64,000 nt of DNA from Sphingorhabdus sp. Alg231-15. Lineage in GTDB: Bacteria; Pseudomonadota; Alphaproteobacteria; Sphingomonadales; Sphingomonadaceae. The DNA is taken from the NCBI RefSeq assembly GCF_900149705.1, contig NZ_LT703001.1, positions 3,156,001-3,220,000 on the forward strand. The letters run 5' to 3'. Both the position numbers and the translations under genes were made by a program. Each line of letters opens with the position of its first letter. Position 1 is the first letter of the stretch. Shown here piece after piece: positions 25,370-36,073 of this stretch. The notes beneath the pieces are model-generated. The model ran no database searches. It worked only from the letters and a program-made list of their open reading frames with translations, and was not told the origin of the DNA.

Positions 25370-27747
25370 GTTTACCTGCCTGGTTGGGGTCCCTGGACCG
25401 CAAACTTCTCCGTGATATCTGGCGGCTGCGATCGCAGGCGCTGGCCATCGCACTGGTCATTGCCGCCGGGATCGGGATGGTTGTGATGTCATTCGGGATG
25501 ATGCGGTCTCTGGAGGCTAGTCGCGACGCTTATTATGACCGTTACCGCTTCGCTGATATTTTCGCATCAGCTGTACGTGTTCCCGATAGCCTGCTTGATG
25601 ACATTCGCGCCATTGAAGGTGTCAGTGTGGTTGAAGGCCGCCTGACCAGCGGTGCAACGCTTGACATTCCCGGTATATCGGAGCCGATAACGGCGCGCAT
25701 CCACTCCCTGCCAGCCTCTGGTATGCCTGCTGTCAATGCACTGGTATTGCGTAGTGGCCGACTGCCCGATCCCGGCCGTCCGGACGAAGTGCTGGCTAGC
25801 GAGAAGTTTGCAGAGGCCGCTCGCATCGGTATTGGCGATGATATTGACGGGTTGCTCTACGGGACGAGACAAAGCTTTCGTATCGTCGGGACGGTGCTGT
25901 CCCCGGAATATGTCTATGCGATCGGGCCCGGTCAGATTTTTCCGGATAATCGCCGCTTTGGTGTGCTGTGGATGGGGCAGGAGCATCTTTCCGCCGCGCT
26001 CAATTCTACCAACAGTTTCAACGAAGCTCTGATCCGGCTGGAACGCGGCGGCAATGTGCAGGATGTAATCGATCAGGTCGATGTTATCCTAGAGCGCTAT
26101 GGTGGACGCGGGGCAACGCCCAGAAAAGACCAGCTTTCCGATCGCTTTTTGGAGAATGAGCTGACCCAGCTTAGCAGCATGACGGCCATATTGCCGCCGA
26201 TATTCCTCGGCGTTGCCGCATTTCTTATAAACATGGTTCTGTCACGGCTGGTAGAAGCGGAGCGCGAGATTATTGGCCTGCTGACTGCCTTTGGCTATCG
26301 CAGTCGAACCATCATGTTTCACTATGCCAAGCTTGCTTTAGTGCTATCGCTCCCCGGGCTGGCACTTGGTATCCTCTTGGGCTCATGGATGGGACGGGGC
26401 CTGGCTGGGCTGTATCAGGAATTTTTTGTATTCCCGTTCCTCACCTATCGCGCGGGTTTTGATGTATTTTTCATATCCTGCCTGGTTGCTATTCTCGTTG
26501 TGTTACTGGGTGCCGCACAGACCGTAAGACGGATTGGCAAGCTTACTGCGGCCGAAGCAATGCGCCCGCCTGTACCGCCCAATTATTCGGGAGGCTTCGC
26601 GCGATTGGTCGGACGGATCAAGGGGCTGGATGAGCCCACGCGGATCATCTTGCGCGGGGTGGCTCGCCGGCCATTACGATCAATGCTGGGGTCCGTCGGT
26701 ATTGCAGCTGCCCTTGGGCTATACATCACTTCCGCGGGATCGACTGATAATGTCCGTATGATGATCGATCTGATGTTCAACCAGGCGAACCGGGCAGACG
26801 TCAATGTGGTTTTTTCAGAGGATCGCGACGATCGCGCCCTGTTTGAGCTTGCTCGGCTGCCTGGTGTCATGCGCGTTGAACCCGTGCGCTATATTGGTGC
26901 GAAGCTGAGCGCCGGGCATCGTTCCAAATCAGAGACAATCACGGGATTGAAACCGGCAGGGGATCTCAACCGTTTGGTCGATCTCGAAAATGGTATTGTC
27001 GAACCGCCGATACAGGGCCTGATGATATCCTATGGCTTGTCAAAGGAATTGGAGGTTGGTCCCGGGGATATGGTCGACATCCAGGTTACTGATGGACGGC
27101 GGCCCCAAATCAGAATGCCGGTAACCAGCATCCTCAGCAGCCCGGTTAGCAATCCTGCCTATGTTGATTTCAAGAATCTTGGACCGATCATGCGAGAAGC
27201 AGAGCTTTCTTCTGGTGCCTATTTGAGCGTCGACGCGACCCAGACTGACAGATTGTATCGGCGGCTGAAAGACATGCCGATGATCGCCGGATTTTCGCAG
27301 CGCGCTGCGGCTCTTCGCGGCATTGAAGAAACAATCGGCGAAACCATGGGCATCGTCAGATTGTTCAATGTGGCATTTTCCGGCCTCATTGTATTTGGCG
27401 TGGTCTATAATAACGCCCGGATCAGTCTGGCGGAACGAGCCCGGGATCTCGTTTCACTGCGTGTTCTGGGTTATCGCCGGTCCGAAGTCTCCTACATTTT
27501 ACTGGGTGAGTTGGCGTTGATCGTGATGGCGGGACTGCCACTCGGTATGATGTTCGGATATTATTTATCCAAGCAAATCAGCGAAGCCGTCAGCGGTGAC
27601 CTGTTCATCATCCCCTTTGCGCTGTCCGTAGCGACTGTCGCTATTGCCATATTGATCGTTCTCGCAACCGCCGCCTTGTCCGCCTTATTTGTTCGTGGGC
27701 GACTGGATCGGCTCAACCTTGTCAGCGTATTGAAAACGAGGGAGTAA
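25363..27747 (+). CDS. FtsX-like ABC exporter permease
   Basis: The 794-residue protein has two FtsX/MacB-type modules: an N-terminal helix (about 27-48), a periplasmic domain, helices around 280-395 ([28 protein letters not shown]), a second helix near 440, a second periplasmic domain, and three C-terminal helices ([30 protein letters not shown] onwards). The duplicated layout is that of LolC/E- or AttF-like permeases, not the four-helix MacB. Substrates of such pumps include lipids, peptides and siderophores; here it is unknown. It overlaps the ATPase gene and ends 4 bases before the adaptor gene. Confidence 0.9.
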   Translation: MVSLPAWLGSLDRKLLRDIWRLRSQALAIALVIAAGIGMVVMSFGMMRSLEASRDAYYDRYRFADIFASAVRVPDSLLDDIRAIEGVSVVEGRLTSGATLDIPGISEPITARIHSLPASGMPAVNALVLRSGRLPDPGRPDEVLASEKFAEAARIGIGDDIDGLLYGTRQSFRIVGTVLSPEYVYAIGPGQIFPDNRRFGVLWMGQEHLSAALNSTNSFNEALIRLERGGNVQDVIDQVDVILERYGGRGATPRKDQLSDRFLENELTQLSSMTAILPPIFLGVAAFLINMVLSRLVEAEREIIGLLTAFGYRSRTIMFHYAKLALVLSLPGLALGILLGSWMGRGLAGLYQEFFVFPFLTYRAGFDVFFISCLVAILVVLLGAAQTVRRIGKLTAAEAMRPPVPPNYSGGFARLVGRIKGLDEPTRIILRGVARRPLRSMLGSVGIAAALGLYITSAGSTDNVRMMIDLMFNQANRADVNVVFSEDRDDRALFELARLPGVMRVEPVRYIGAKLSAGHRSKSETITGLKPAGDLNRLVDLENGIVEPPIQGLMISYGLSKELEVGPGDMVDIQVTDGRRPQIRMPVTSILSSPVSNPAYVDFKNLGPIMREAELSSGAYLSVDATQTDRLYRRLKDMPMIAGFSQRAAALRGIEETIGETMGIVRLFNVAFSGLIVFGVVYNNARISLAERARDLVSLRVLGYRRSEVSYILLGELALIVMAGLPLGMMFGYYLSKQISEAVSGDLFIIPFALSVATVAIAILIVLATAALSALFVRGRLDRLNLVSVLKTRE

Positions 27748-27751
27748 GAAA

Positions 27752-28966
27752 ATGGCCAAGAAACATTTCAGCCGCCCTGGACCGAGAATTCTCATCGGAT
27801 CGATTATATTGCTTATGTTGGTGGCGATCTTCTTTGCGATCCGCACACCCCCGATTGATGTCGATATAGCAGAGGTTGTTGAGGCTCCCTTGCTCGTCAC
27901 AATTGACGATGAAGGAGAAACCCGGGTGCGCGACATGTTCATCGTTGCTGCGCCGATAAACGGCCGTTTGCTAAGGGTTGATCTGGAAGCCGGAGACCAA
28001 GTCGTCGCTGGCAAAACTGTGGTGGCGCGCATGGTTCCCGCTCAGCCGGATTTTCAGAACCCACGTAGCGAGGCTGAGATTCGGGCGCATGTCCGAGCGC
28101 TGCAAGCCAATGTCCGATCATCCGCTGCGAGGATCAGTCAGGCCAAAGCCGACAGGCAGTTGGCAGCAGCCAATTTCGAACGGACTGATGCGATATTCAA
28201 GCGGGGTTTTGCGACCAGAACCGCGCATGATGCAGCTAGGGCGGCACGCGACAGCAGTGCTGCTCATGTTGCGGAAGTCTTGCAGGCGCACGAGACCGCG
28301 CAGTTTGATCTCAAAGCTGCACGAGCCAGTCTGATGGGTCCTTCCTTCGACGGCAGCAGGGGCAATGCACTGGATATCACGTCCCCTGAGAGTGGATCGG
28401 TGTTGCGGGTGGCACAAGAGAGTGAAACCTTGCTGACGGCCGGGTCGGCAATCATGGAACTGGGTAACCCTGCAGATATCGAGATTGTAACGGACCTTCT
28501 CTCGAGTGATGCGGTCAAAGTGAAGCCGGGTAGTGATGTATTGATCGACAATTGGGGCGGCGATCGCCCGCTAAAGGGCAAGGTCCAGCGGATAGAACCA
28601 TTTGGTTTCACCAAAATTTCTGCGTTGGGCGTGGAGGAACAGCGGGTGAATGTGGTGATTGACTTTGTTGACCCGCAAGCCGCACGAGCACGCCTTGGTC
28701 ATGGGTTTCGCGTGATTGCCCGGCTGGTTGAATGGTCTGGCGACAATGTCTTGCAAGTGCCGATCAGCGCGTTGTTTCGTGATGCCGGCAACTGGTCAGT
28801 TTTCGTCAAGCGCAACGGTAAAGCAAGGCTGGTTCGGGTAAAGATCGGCAGGATGAATGATCAGCGAGCGCAAATATTGGAGGGACTGGAATCAGGTGAT
28901 TATGTCATTCTCCATCCCAGCGAGAAGATTGAAGATGGAACTTCGGTGCGCCTGCGGAAGTCATAA
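27752..28966 (+). CDS. Periplasmic adaptor of the ABC exporter (HlyD family)
   Basis: The 404-residue adaptor has an N-terminal membrane anchor (LIGSIILLMLVAIFFAI, about 14-30), a lipoyl half (APINGRLLRVDLEAGDQVVAG), a coiled coil (about 105-190) and a beta-barrel region with DITSPESGSVLRVAQESETLL. It is third in the operon after the ATPase and permease, which together resemble MacAB/DevBCA exporters but lack their own outer-membrane factor in this window. It is convergent with a halogenase gene, 6 bases apart. Confidence 0.9.
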   Translation: MAKKHFSRPGPRILIGSIILLMLVAIFFAIRTPPIDVDIAEVVEAPLLVTIDDEGETRVRDMFIVAAPINGRLLRVDLEAGDQVVAGKTVVARMVPAQPDFQNPRSEAEIRAHVRALQANVRSSAARISQAKADRQLAAANFERTDAIFKRGFATRTAHDAARAARDSSAAHVAEVLQAHETAQFDLKAARASLMGPSFDGSRGNALDITSPESGSVLRVAQESETLLTAGSAIMELGNPADIEIVTDLLSSDAVKVKPGSDVLIDNWGGDRPLKGKVQRIEPFGFTKISALGVEEQRVNVVIDFVDPQAARARLGHGFRVIARLVEWSGDNVLQVPISALFRDAGNWSVFVKRNGKARLVRVKIGRMNDQRAQILEGLESGDYVILHPSEKIEDGTSVRLRKS

Positions 28967-28972
28967 ATATGA

Positions 28973-30487
28973 TCAGCCTAAAAAGTGGTCGTGCTTTTCA
29001 AAGTTGATGGCGCAGCGTTGTAGAAAGCGATCAATTTCTTCCATATCATGAAGAACGATGTCATCCCCGGGCGCGATTATTTTTTCGTCATCGGGAAATA
29101 TACCATAGCCAGCAAGCAGACTGTGCCAGCTAATCGCGCTGTAATATTTCGCGATATCCAGTCGGGAGATTTCTGCGCTCAGATCAGCGCCAGTGAACCA
29201 GCTGGTCAGCATAGCTTTCAGCTGATCGGATAGATTCTGATTATTTCGGCTGGCCGTCCAATAATCTATGCCAGCGACATCTTCGCGGCGGTTCACCTTA
29301 TAGTGGCAGACGATATAATCACGAATGCCCTCATAACGGGCTGCGATATCGGCGTTGAAGCGATCACGATGTTGCGGTGTGAATGCACCAGCCTCAAATG
29401 ATCCGATAAACTGCTCTACCGTTGCCATGACGATATGCAACGCGGTCGCTTCCAGCGGTTCAAGGAAACCCTGTGACAAGCCAATGGCGAGAGCGTTATG
29501 CGACCAGCTGTTGCGCACCCGCCCCACCCGCATTTTCAGATGCCGCGCGTCGCCATGATCTCCGACACCCAGATGCTGGCGTAATTCTTGTTCGGCTCTG
29601 TCGGCATCAATATGGGAAGAGGAATAGACATAGCCATTGCCAGTGCGTGAGGTCAGGGGAATGTCCCAGACCCAACCAGCGGATAATGCTGTCGCCTTGG
29701 TCTGGCTCGGCAACGGGGCCTCGTCTGCGCGGGCTGTCGGCATCACAACCGCGCTGTCATTGAACAGATTATCCGAGAAGGGAAGAAAGGATTCTTCCAA
29801 AGCACCATTGAACAGGATCGCGCGAAAACCGCTGCAATCGAGGAAAAAATCTCCGGCAATGCGGGTGCCATCGTCGGCAACAAGCGCTTTGATGTCACCG
29901 TTGTCGTGCCGTTCGACCCGTTCGATCTTGCCTTCGACATGCCTGACGCCCAGTTTTTCTGTCGCATGGTTAGCCAGAAACGCGCCAACTTTGTGCGCAT
30001 CGAAATGATATCCGTAGCTCGGCTCTAACGGGAAGTTCTCAGGTGCAATTGGCGCTTTGTCTGTCGCGGCCAAAAGAGCAGGCAGGAAGAAGTGATCAGG
30101 ATGGGCGGCAACGTCTCGTCCGGTTCGCCGGGCCTGTGTGTTGTAGAAGAATTTAGCGGCCGTGTGGCTATCAAGCGGAGTTGGAAAGGGATGAAAATAG
30201 CTTTCATAACCCGCTCGATTGGACCAGCCGTGAAAGCTGATACCGTTTTTATAGGTGGCATCGCAGGCGGGCATCCATGTGCTTTCTGCTATTCCGAGCC
30301 TGTCAAAAAAGGCTTTCAATTGCGGTGTAGAGCCTTCGCCAACACCGATGATGCCAATATCCTTGCTTTCAATCAGCGTGACCTTTGCACCCCGATCACG
30401 CCATTGGTCGGCCAACAGGCAAGCCGCCATCCAGCCGGCCGTCCCGCCGCCCAATATGATAAAATCTTTGGCTGCGGGATCAGTCAT
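28973..30487 (-). CDS. Flavin-dependent tryptophan-halogenase family protein, copy 1
   Basis: The family halogenates aromatic substrates using FADH2, O2 and halide. In these 504 residues the FAD motif GGGTAGW lies at 13-19, the halogenase motif WVWDIP at 272-277, the catalytic lysine (PrnA K79) matches K80 in DATYKNGISF, and the glutamate of FLEPLEATAL is E346. All the residues that define a working halogenase are therefore present. It is the last gene of the six-gene glucan operon, 18 bases after GH97. Homologues beside TonB receptors (BrvH, Xanthomonas enzymes) halogenate indole-type compounds in vitro, with bromide preferred, but their role in sugar loci is unknown. Confidence 0.9.
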   Translation of the reverse strand: MTDPAAKDFIILGGGTAGWMAACLLADQWRDRGAKVTLIESKDIGIIGVGEGSTPQLKAFFDRLGIAESTWMPACDATYKNGISFHGWSNRAGYESYFHPFPTPLDSHTAAKFFYNTQARRTGRDVAAHPDHFFLPALLAATDKAPIAPENFPLEPSYGYHFDAHKVGAFLANHATEKLGVRHVEGKIERVERHDNGDIKALVADDGTRIAGDFFLDCSGFRAILFNGALEESFLPFSDNLFNDSAVVMPTARADEAPLPSQTKATALSAGWVWDIPLTSRTGNGYVYSSSHIDADRAEQELRQHLGVGDHGDARHLKMRVGRVRNSWSHNALAIGLSQGFLEPLEATALHIVMATVEQFIGSFEAGAFTPQHRDRFNADIAARYEGIRDYIVCHYKVNRREDVAGIDYWTASRNNQNLSDQLKAMLTSWFTGADLSAEISRLDIAKYYSAISWHSLLAGYGIFPDDEKIIAPGDDIVLHDMEEIDRFLQRCAINFEKHDHFLG

Positions 30488-30505
30488 GTCATCCTGATGC
30501 TCTGC

Positions 30506-32560
30506 TCAATTGGCTGGCGTCAAGCGAATTGCAAAGCCGCCACCCGGGGCGATGCGCACCGGCAATTCGTCCTTGGCCGTCACGTTGCGACTGTCGATTT
30601 CTATGTCATGACGCGCTGCTGTGCGATAATCAGCCTTGTCGCCGTCGCGCCAAAGCGTTGCAACATAGTCCGTGCCTTCCGTTAAAAAGGACAAGTCGAT
30701 CATCATGTTCCGGGCTTCCTCGTCGGTCACTCCGCCTACATACCAATCTTCGCTCGCTTTATCCTTGCGGGCGATGACCGCATAGTCGCCGACTTCACCT
30801 GCAACCGTTTTCGTTTCCGCCCAATCCACTGGTACCTGTTCAAGAAAAGCCAGCTCTTCTGGATATTTTGCGAGATTTTCTGGCAGGTCGGCTGCCATTT
30901 GGATTGGCGAATATAGAACCACATAGAGTGCCAATTGCCGCGCCAATGTCGATTCCAGATCCCGGCCATCACGGCCCTTTAGCGAGAATACACCCGGCGT
31001 ATAATCCATTGGTCCCGAAAGCATCCGAGTGAATATCATGGTCGGCACATGGCTGGGTCCGTTGCCGGGTTCGCCCCACGCTTGATATTCCATACCCCGC
31101 GCACCTTCGCGGCTGACCCAATTGGGATAAGTGCGGCGCAGGCCTGTATCCTTTATGGGTTCATGCGGGTTAACAGCGACCTTATGCTTGGCTGCTGTTT
31201 CAACGACTTTCAGATGATGGCGGACCATGGTCTGTCCATCATGCCACTCAAAGCGCTCGCTATCCGGATCATCGCCTGGTGCAATGATCCCGCCAGCATC
31301 GGCGACATAGCCTGTTTTCACGGCGTCAATGCCCAGCTTTTCATATAGCGCCATCGCATCTTCCAACTGTGCTTCATAGACTTTGATATTGCCGCCGGTC
31401 TCATGATGACCGATCAGGCGGACTCCCTTCTTGCGCGCATAGTCGGCAAGCCATTCAATATCGAAATCAGGATAGGTTTCGGTGAACGAATATTCCCGGC
31501 CATTGCCAAACCAATTGCCGTCCCAGCCCTTGTTCCAGCCTTCCACCAGCACGCCGCGAAAGCCGTGTTTAGCGGCAAAGTCGATATAACGTTTGGTATT
31601 GGCCGTCGTTGCGCCGTGCTTCTCACCAGAAGCCCAGCTGGCGGTGTCCAAATGCATTTCCCACCAGACACCGATATATTTGAACGGCTTTACCCAGCTG
31701 ACATCGCCAAGCTTATTGGGTTCGTTGAGGTTCAATTCCAGGTCACTGTCATACAGGTTCGGTGCATCGGCTGCGATCCGGATGGTCCGCCACGGCGTCG
31801 TAAACGCGCCAGACCGTGTTACTCGTGCCTCACGACTGGATGGTGCCAAAGTCGAACGGAAACGTCGTCCCTCGACCCGTTTCAACCACATGCCAGCATA
31901 GTCGACCAGCGCTGCTTCATGAAAAGACAGGTGAGTGCCGTCCGCCAGTTTCATCGTAATTGGTGTGTGGGCCGATGAAACGCTTTCAATTGAAGTTTCG
32001 TGATAGAGATATTCGTAGCGGTTCCAGTCACCGGCGGGCGTCCACCAGGACACACCCTTTTGCGCGATCACAAATTCGGTACTCTCATTCGCAATCTTCC
32101 ATGGCTTTCCGTCCGCTCGTGCAGGCAGTTCATAGCGAAAACCGATGCCGTCATCAAAAACCCGGAAACGGACGGTTAACTGGCGTTTTGCAGTTCCTTT
32201 GCTGCCGCCCATATCATGAACCCTGACGGCCAATTCATTATGACGATCTACCACCGTTGTGCGTTCGCCCCAGGGTAAATTCCATTGCGTATCCACTGTT
32301 TTGGTTTCGGCACCATCAAACGCGAAGCCCCGCGCCATTGGGATGGCATCGGTGAACTGAAAGCCCAGTTGCGATGGAGCAATGATCGCGTTGCTGCCTC
32401 TTGTGACCGCATATTGCACACGGCCTTCACCATTAATTTCTAACGAAACCTTGATCTGGCCATCCGGTGAGGTCACCGAGGCGATATCTTCTGCCAAGGC
32501 CGGTGCGGATAGAAATGCCACGATCAGCAGCAAGACGTTGCGGACGGGGGCGTTGACCAC
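30506..32560 (-). CDS. Glycoside hydrolase family 97 alpha-glucosidase
   Basis: The 684-residue periplasmic enzyme removes glucose from alpha-glucans (SusB type). It has a signal peptide (RNVLLLIVAFLSAPALAE) and an N-terminal beta-sandwich with VTSPDGQIKVSLEI. The catalytic barrel includes GVLVEGWNKGWDGNW, DFDIEWLADYARKKGVRLIGHHE and HEPIKDTGLRRTYPNW, all typical of GH97. The catalytic base may be Glu (inverting, SusB-like) or Asp (retaining); this cannot be settled by eye. The start is a GTG at 32560, preceded by AAGGAG at good spacing. It begins 2 bases after the GH13 stop, tightly coupled. Confidence 0.93.
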   Translation of the reverse strand: MVNAPVRNVLLLIVAFLSAPALAEDIASVTSPDGQIKVSLEINGEGRVQYAVTRGSNAIIAPSQLGFQFTDAIPMARGFAFDGAETKTVDTQWNLPWGERTTVVDRHNELAVRVHDMGGSKGTAKRQLTVRFRVFDDGIGFRYELPARADGKPWKIANESTEFVIAQKGVSWWTPAGDWNRYEYLYHETSIESVSSAHTPITMKLADGTHLSFHEAALVDYAGMWLKRVEGRRFRSTLAPSSREARVTRSGAFTTPWRTIRIAADAPNLYDSDLELNLNEPNKLGDVSWVKPFKYIGVWWEMHLDTASWASGEKHGATTANTKRYIDFAAKHGFRGVLVEGWNKGWDGNWFGNGREYSFTETYPDFDIEWLADYARKKGVRLIGHHETGGNIKVYEAQLEDAMALYEKLGIDAVKTGYVADAGGIIAPGDDPDSERFEWHDGQTMVRHHLKVVETAAKHKVAVNPHEPIKDTGLRRTYPNWVSREGARGMEYQAWGEPGNGPSHVPTMIFTRMLSGPMDYTPGVFSLKGRDGRDLESTLARQLALYVVLYSPIQMAADLPENLAKYPEELAFLEQVPVDWAETKTVAGEVGDYAVIARKDKASEDWYVGGVTDEEARNMMIDLSFLTEGTDYVATLWRDGDKADYRTAARHDIEIDSRNVTAKDELPVRIAPGGGFAIRLTPAN

Positions 32561-32562
32561 GG

Positions 32563-34173
32563 TTATTCTCCTTGGGTTTTGGACAGCACAATGCCGGAAT
32601 ATCCTGGCAGATTGCTGCTTGTGGCGTCATTCACTGAATGGACAAGAGCGCCGCCATCCTTGGCCCAGGTCAGATCATTGGGACCCATATTAAACGCGCA
32701 GATCAGCGTGTCGTTTCCGGCCTCACGTTCAAAGACCAGCAGATCGCCGTCGGCTTGGAGGACGTTCAATCGACCAGACCGCAACGCTTCGTGATTTTTG
32801 CGCAGCAAGACCAGCGTCTGGGTGAGATTTAGCAGGGATGACGGGTCAGCTTGCTGTTTGTCCACGGCCAGAGCATGATGATCATCCGATACCGGTAACC
32901 ACGGCTGTGCTTCTGAAAAACCGCCATTAGGGACACCGGATTGCCACGGCATCGGGGTGCGTGCGCCATCGCGGCTCAGCGTCAACGGCCAGTTCGCAAT
33001 CGCCTCAGGATCCTGGAGGTCCTCAAAGGCAATGTCGACCTGTGTAAGGCCCAGTTCTTCACCCTGATAGATGATGATCGTGCCGCGCAGTGCGACCAGC
33101 AGCAGCATCTTCATCCGGGCAAAAGCATCAGCATATTCCGGAGCGACCCAACGTGAAACAGCTCGCGGGGCATCGTGATTTTCGAATGCCCAGCTTGGCC
33201 AACCCACGCCCGGAATATCTGGCCATTGCTCAACCGCCTCTCGCACTAGGCGAGGGGTTAAAGCATCGGCGTAGAGAAAATTGAAACCGTAAGCACTGTT
33301 GAGATGGGTTTCACTCGCAGTGAACAATTTCATCTCCCGCTCGGCATCATCACCACCGACTTCGGCGACGGTAAAACAGCCGTCATATTCGTCGGTGAGC
33401 GCTCGGATACGTTCCACAAATGCTGGAATATCCGGGTGCGATTGATTGTAGAGTCGCCGCTGAAAATCAAAAGAGCGTGTGCGTTTTTTGTTCGATGGTG
33501 TCGCTGGGGGGTTGTCGCGCAATTCAGGATCATGCATCGCAAAATTCAGCGCGTCGATGCGAAAACCATCGACACCGCGGTCAAGCCAGAAACGGCCTAC
33601 GCCGAGCAACGCCTCCTGCAATTCCGCGTTGTGACCATTAAGTTGTGGCTGGCTGGTAAGGAAATTGTGCAGATAATACTGTCCACGCCGAGCATCCCAC
33701 GTCCATGCCGGGCCGCCAAAGACCGATTGCCAGTTGGTTGGCGGTGAGCCGTCGGGTTTGGCGTCAGCCCAGACATACCAGTCGGCTTTTGGGTTGTCCT
33801 TGCTGCTGCGGCTCTCGGCAAACCACGCATGTTGGTCAGAGGTATGAGAATAGACCTGATCAATGGTTATACGCAAATTCAATTCGTGCGCCCGCTTTAT
33901 CAGGGCATCAAAATCAGCCAGCGTGCCAAAAATTGGATCGACATCGCAATAATCGGCCACGTCATAGCCGAAATCTTTCATTGGTGATTTGAAAAAGGGA
34001 GACAACCAGATCGCATCGGCACCCAGCTTGGCAATATAATCCAGACGAGCGGTGATGCCAGCAAGATCTCCAATACCGTCGCCGTTGCTATCGGCAAAGC
34101 TGCGTGGGTAGATTTGATAAATTGTGGCGCCCTTCCACCATGGTGTGGCGGTTTCGGGGTTTATATCAGTCAT
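32563..34173 (-). CDS. GH13 alpha-glucosidase / oligo-1,6-glucosidase
   Basis: The 536-residue enzyme begins MTDINPETATPWWKGATIYQ with no signal peptide, so it is probably cytoplasmic. GH13 motifs are all visible: IYPRSFADSNGDGIGDL, GVDGFRIDALNFAMHD (nucleophile Asp), FTVAEVGGDD (acid Glu) and FENHDAPR (Asp). The length and QIYPRSFADSNGDG start fit alpha-glucosidases of the Caulobacter/sphingomonad malA type, which split maltose and short maltodextrins. The frame extends 57 codons upstream into the previous gene, but those residues are unlike GH13; ATG 34173 sits 25 bases after the neighbour's stop. Confidence 0.93.
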   Translation of the reverse strand: MTDINPETATPWWKGATIYQIYPRSFADSNGDGIGDLAGITARLDYIAKLGADAIWLSPFFKSPMKDFGYDVADYCDVDPIFGTLADFDALIKRAHELNLRITIDQVYSHTSDQHAWFAESRSSKDNPKADWYVWADAKPDGSPPTNWQSVFGGPAWTWDARRGQYYLHNFLTSQPQLNGHNAELQEALLGVGRFWLDRGVDGFRIDALNFAMHDPELRDNPPATPSNKKRTRSFDFQRRLYNQSHPDIPAFVERIRALTDEYDGCFTVAEVGGDDAEREMKLFTASETHLNSAYGFNFLYADALTPRLVREAVEQWPDIPGVGWPSWAFENHDAPRAVSRWVAPEYADAFARMKMLLLVALRGTIIIYQGEELGLTQVDIAFEDLQDPEAIANWPLTLSRDGARTPMPWQSGVPNGGFSEAQPWLPVSDDHHALAVDKQQADPSSLLNLTQTLVLLRKNHEALRSGRLNVLQADGDLLVFEREAGNDTLICAFNMGPNDLTWAKDGGALVHSVNDATSSNLPGYSGIVLSKTQGE

Positions 34174-34198
34174 ATTATGCAATTTCTGGAGCACGTGT

Positions 34199-36073
34199 TC
34201 ACTTCTTGTCTTGGGGAGTAGCCTGGCAGATGACATAGCCAAGCGGGGGGAGGTTGATGGAGACCGATCCGGGCGCCGAAACGGTAGCGGGACATTGGCC
34301 TGCGAGCGCAGAGAAACTCGTCGAATTGGTGCCGACCTCGACATTTTGTTCGATCGCTTCGTTGGTCATATTGAGCGCGACAAGAACTTCGGTTCCATCG
34401 TCTTCGCCGCGGGTAAAGGCGAGTAAACCCGGTTTCTCGCTGCTGGCGCGCAATACCGTTCGACCATAGCGCAGTTGCGGCGATTGCTTTCGTATTTCGC
34501 TGAGCTTGCCGATGAGTAGATAAAGCGGATGCTGTTCATCGAAATTCGCGGTGGCGGTGGTTGCATCCGTGCCGATCAGGCGGTTGTCGTTATAGACATC
34601 GACTTTGCTAGGGAACATGTCCTCACGCGCGGCTTGATCTCCACCGTCGCCAACAAAGCCCTGCTCATCACCGGAATATATGGTCGGTACGCCGCGCGTG
34701 GTCATCAGCAGCACATGTGCAAGCGATATGCGTGCAAGCCGCTCTTCTTCGCTGGCGTCCGGATAAGCAGCATCAAGCATATGAGCCATCCGGCCCATGT
34801 CGTGATTTCCCAGAAAGGTCGGTAATTGGCGCGCGATGGCCTCGCCACCGGCATAAAGCACATCGCCATTAATGAGCTTGTCGAATATGTGCGTCCCGTC
34901 TTTACCAGTCAGCATATCGCGTGCTGCGACCTGAAACGCGAAATCGAGGACAGTTGGTAACTCGTCGCGGTGCGTAAATTGGGCCAGGTAACCGGGATCA
35001 ACTTCATGAGCGAAGACTTCACCGAAGATATGAAAATTATCTATCCCTTTGGCTTTCGCGCGTTCCATCATGGCGGGTGTGAAGCGGGTCCAGAATTCAG
35101 GGTTCACATGTTTGGCGGTATCGATGCGAAAGCCATCAATGCCATAATCGTCGATCCAGTCACCGAATATCTCGATAAACCCGTCTACCACGCGCGGGTT
35201 TTCCGTCATCAGATCATCCAGGCCGACGAAATCGCCATAGCGTGAAGATTCTCCTTTAAAAGTCGTATCGCCGCGATTGTGATACCAGATCGGATCATTG
35301 AGCCACGCGGGAACCTTGATATTTTCCTCTCCCGCCGCCGTGGTCGGGGTGTATGCATAGGTTGGATCTGTCAGTTTTGCGAAATTTTCGGCTGTCATTG
35401 CTGCATCACCGGCAAAACCTGCGTTGATCGCGGTGCCGCTCACGCCGCCCTTGCGCTGATAGGGATAGTCGGCCTTGCTGCGATAACCGCACTCTGCTTT
35501 GCCTTCGCATTCCTTGGGGTAAAGGACATCCGCTGTGTGATTGGCTATGATATCCATATAGACTTTCATCCCGCGCGCATGCGCCGCGTCAACAAATGTG
35601 CGGAATTCGTCGTTGGTGCCGAAATGCGGATCGACCTGCGTAAAGTCAGTGACCCAATAACCGTGATAGCCAGCGCTTTCCTTTCCGGGCGTACCCTGTA
35701 CCGGCTTGTTCTTGAAGATGGGCGCAAACCATATGGCGGTAACGCCAAGCCCCTGAATATAATCAAGCTTGTCGGTCAACCCTTTCAAATCGCCGCCGTG
35801 ATAAAAGCCTTTATGGGTCGGATCATAGCCGGATTTTAGTCGCCCGCCTTCGATACCTGCGCTATCATTTTGCGGGTCTCCATTTTCAAAGCGGTCTGGC
35901 AGCACGAAATAGATAATCTCATCTTCGGGCAACCGCGCCCTTACGCTATCCAGTGCAACCGAGGCTTCACCATTGCCATAGATCGGAGCATCTTGCGCTT
36001 CAGCTTGCTCGCAACCGCTTAAAAGCGATGTCGACACTGCTAAGCTGGCCAGCAAAGAAATCTTCTTTATCAT
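34199..36073 (-). CDS. GH13 alpha-amylase, lipoprotein
   Basis: The 624-residue enzyme starts MIKKISLLASLAVSTSLLSGC, a lipoprotein signal with the modified cysteine at residue 20, so it is membrane-anchored and faces the periplasm or the cell surface. Catalytic GH13 residues occur in YGIDGFRIDTAKHV (Asp), FHIFGEVFAHE (Glu) and FLGNHDMGRM (Asp), with DIIANHTADV as region I. It probably cuts long alpha-glucans to maltodextrins, the SusG-like job. Its ATG shares one base with the stop codon of the upstream halogenase (TAATG). Confidence 0.93.
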   Translation of the reverse strand: MIKKISLLASLAVSTSLLSGCEQAEAQDAPIYGNGEASVALDSVRARLPEDEIIYFVLPDRFENGDPQNDSAGIEGGRLKSGYDPTHKGFYHGGDLKGLTDKLDYIQGLGVTAIWFAPIFKNKPVQGTPGKESAGYHGYWVTDFTQVDPHFGTNDEFRTFVDAAHARGMKVYMDIIANHTADVLYPKECEGKAECGYRSKADYPYQRKGGVSGTAINAGFAGDAAMTAENFAKLTDPTYAYTPTTAAGEENIKVPAWLNDPIWYHNRGDTTFKGESSRYGDFVGLDDLMTENPRVVDGFIEIFGDWIDDYGIDGFRIDTAKHVNPEFWTRFTPAMMERAKAKGIDNFHIFGEVFAHEVDPGYLAQFTHRDELPTVLDFAFQVAARDMLTGKDGTHIFDKLINGDVLYAGGEAIARQLPTFLGNHDMGRMAHMLDAAYPDASEEERLARISLAHVLLMTTRGVPTIYSGDEQGFVGDGGDQAAREDMFPSKVDVYNDNRLIGTDATTATANFDEQHPLYLLIGKLSEIRKQSPQLRYGRTVLRASSEKPGLLAFTRGEDDGTEVLVALNMTNEAIEQNVEVGTNSTSFSALAGQCPATVSAPGSVSINLPPLGYVICQATPQDKK

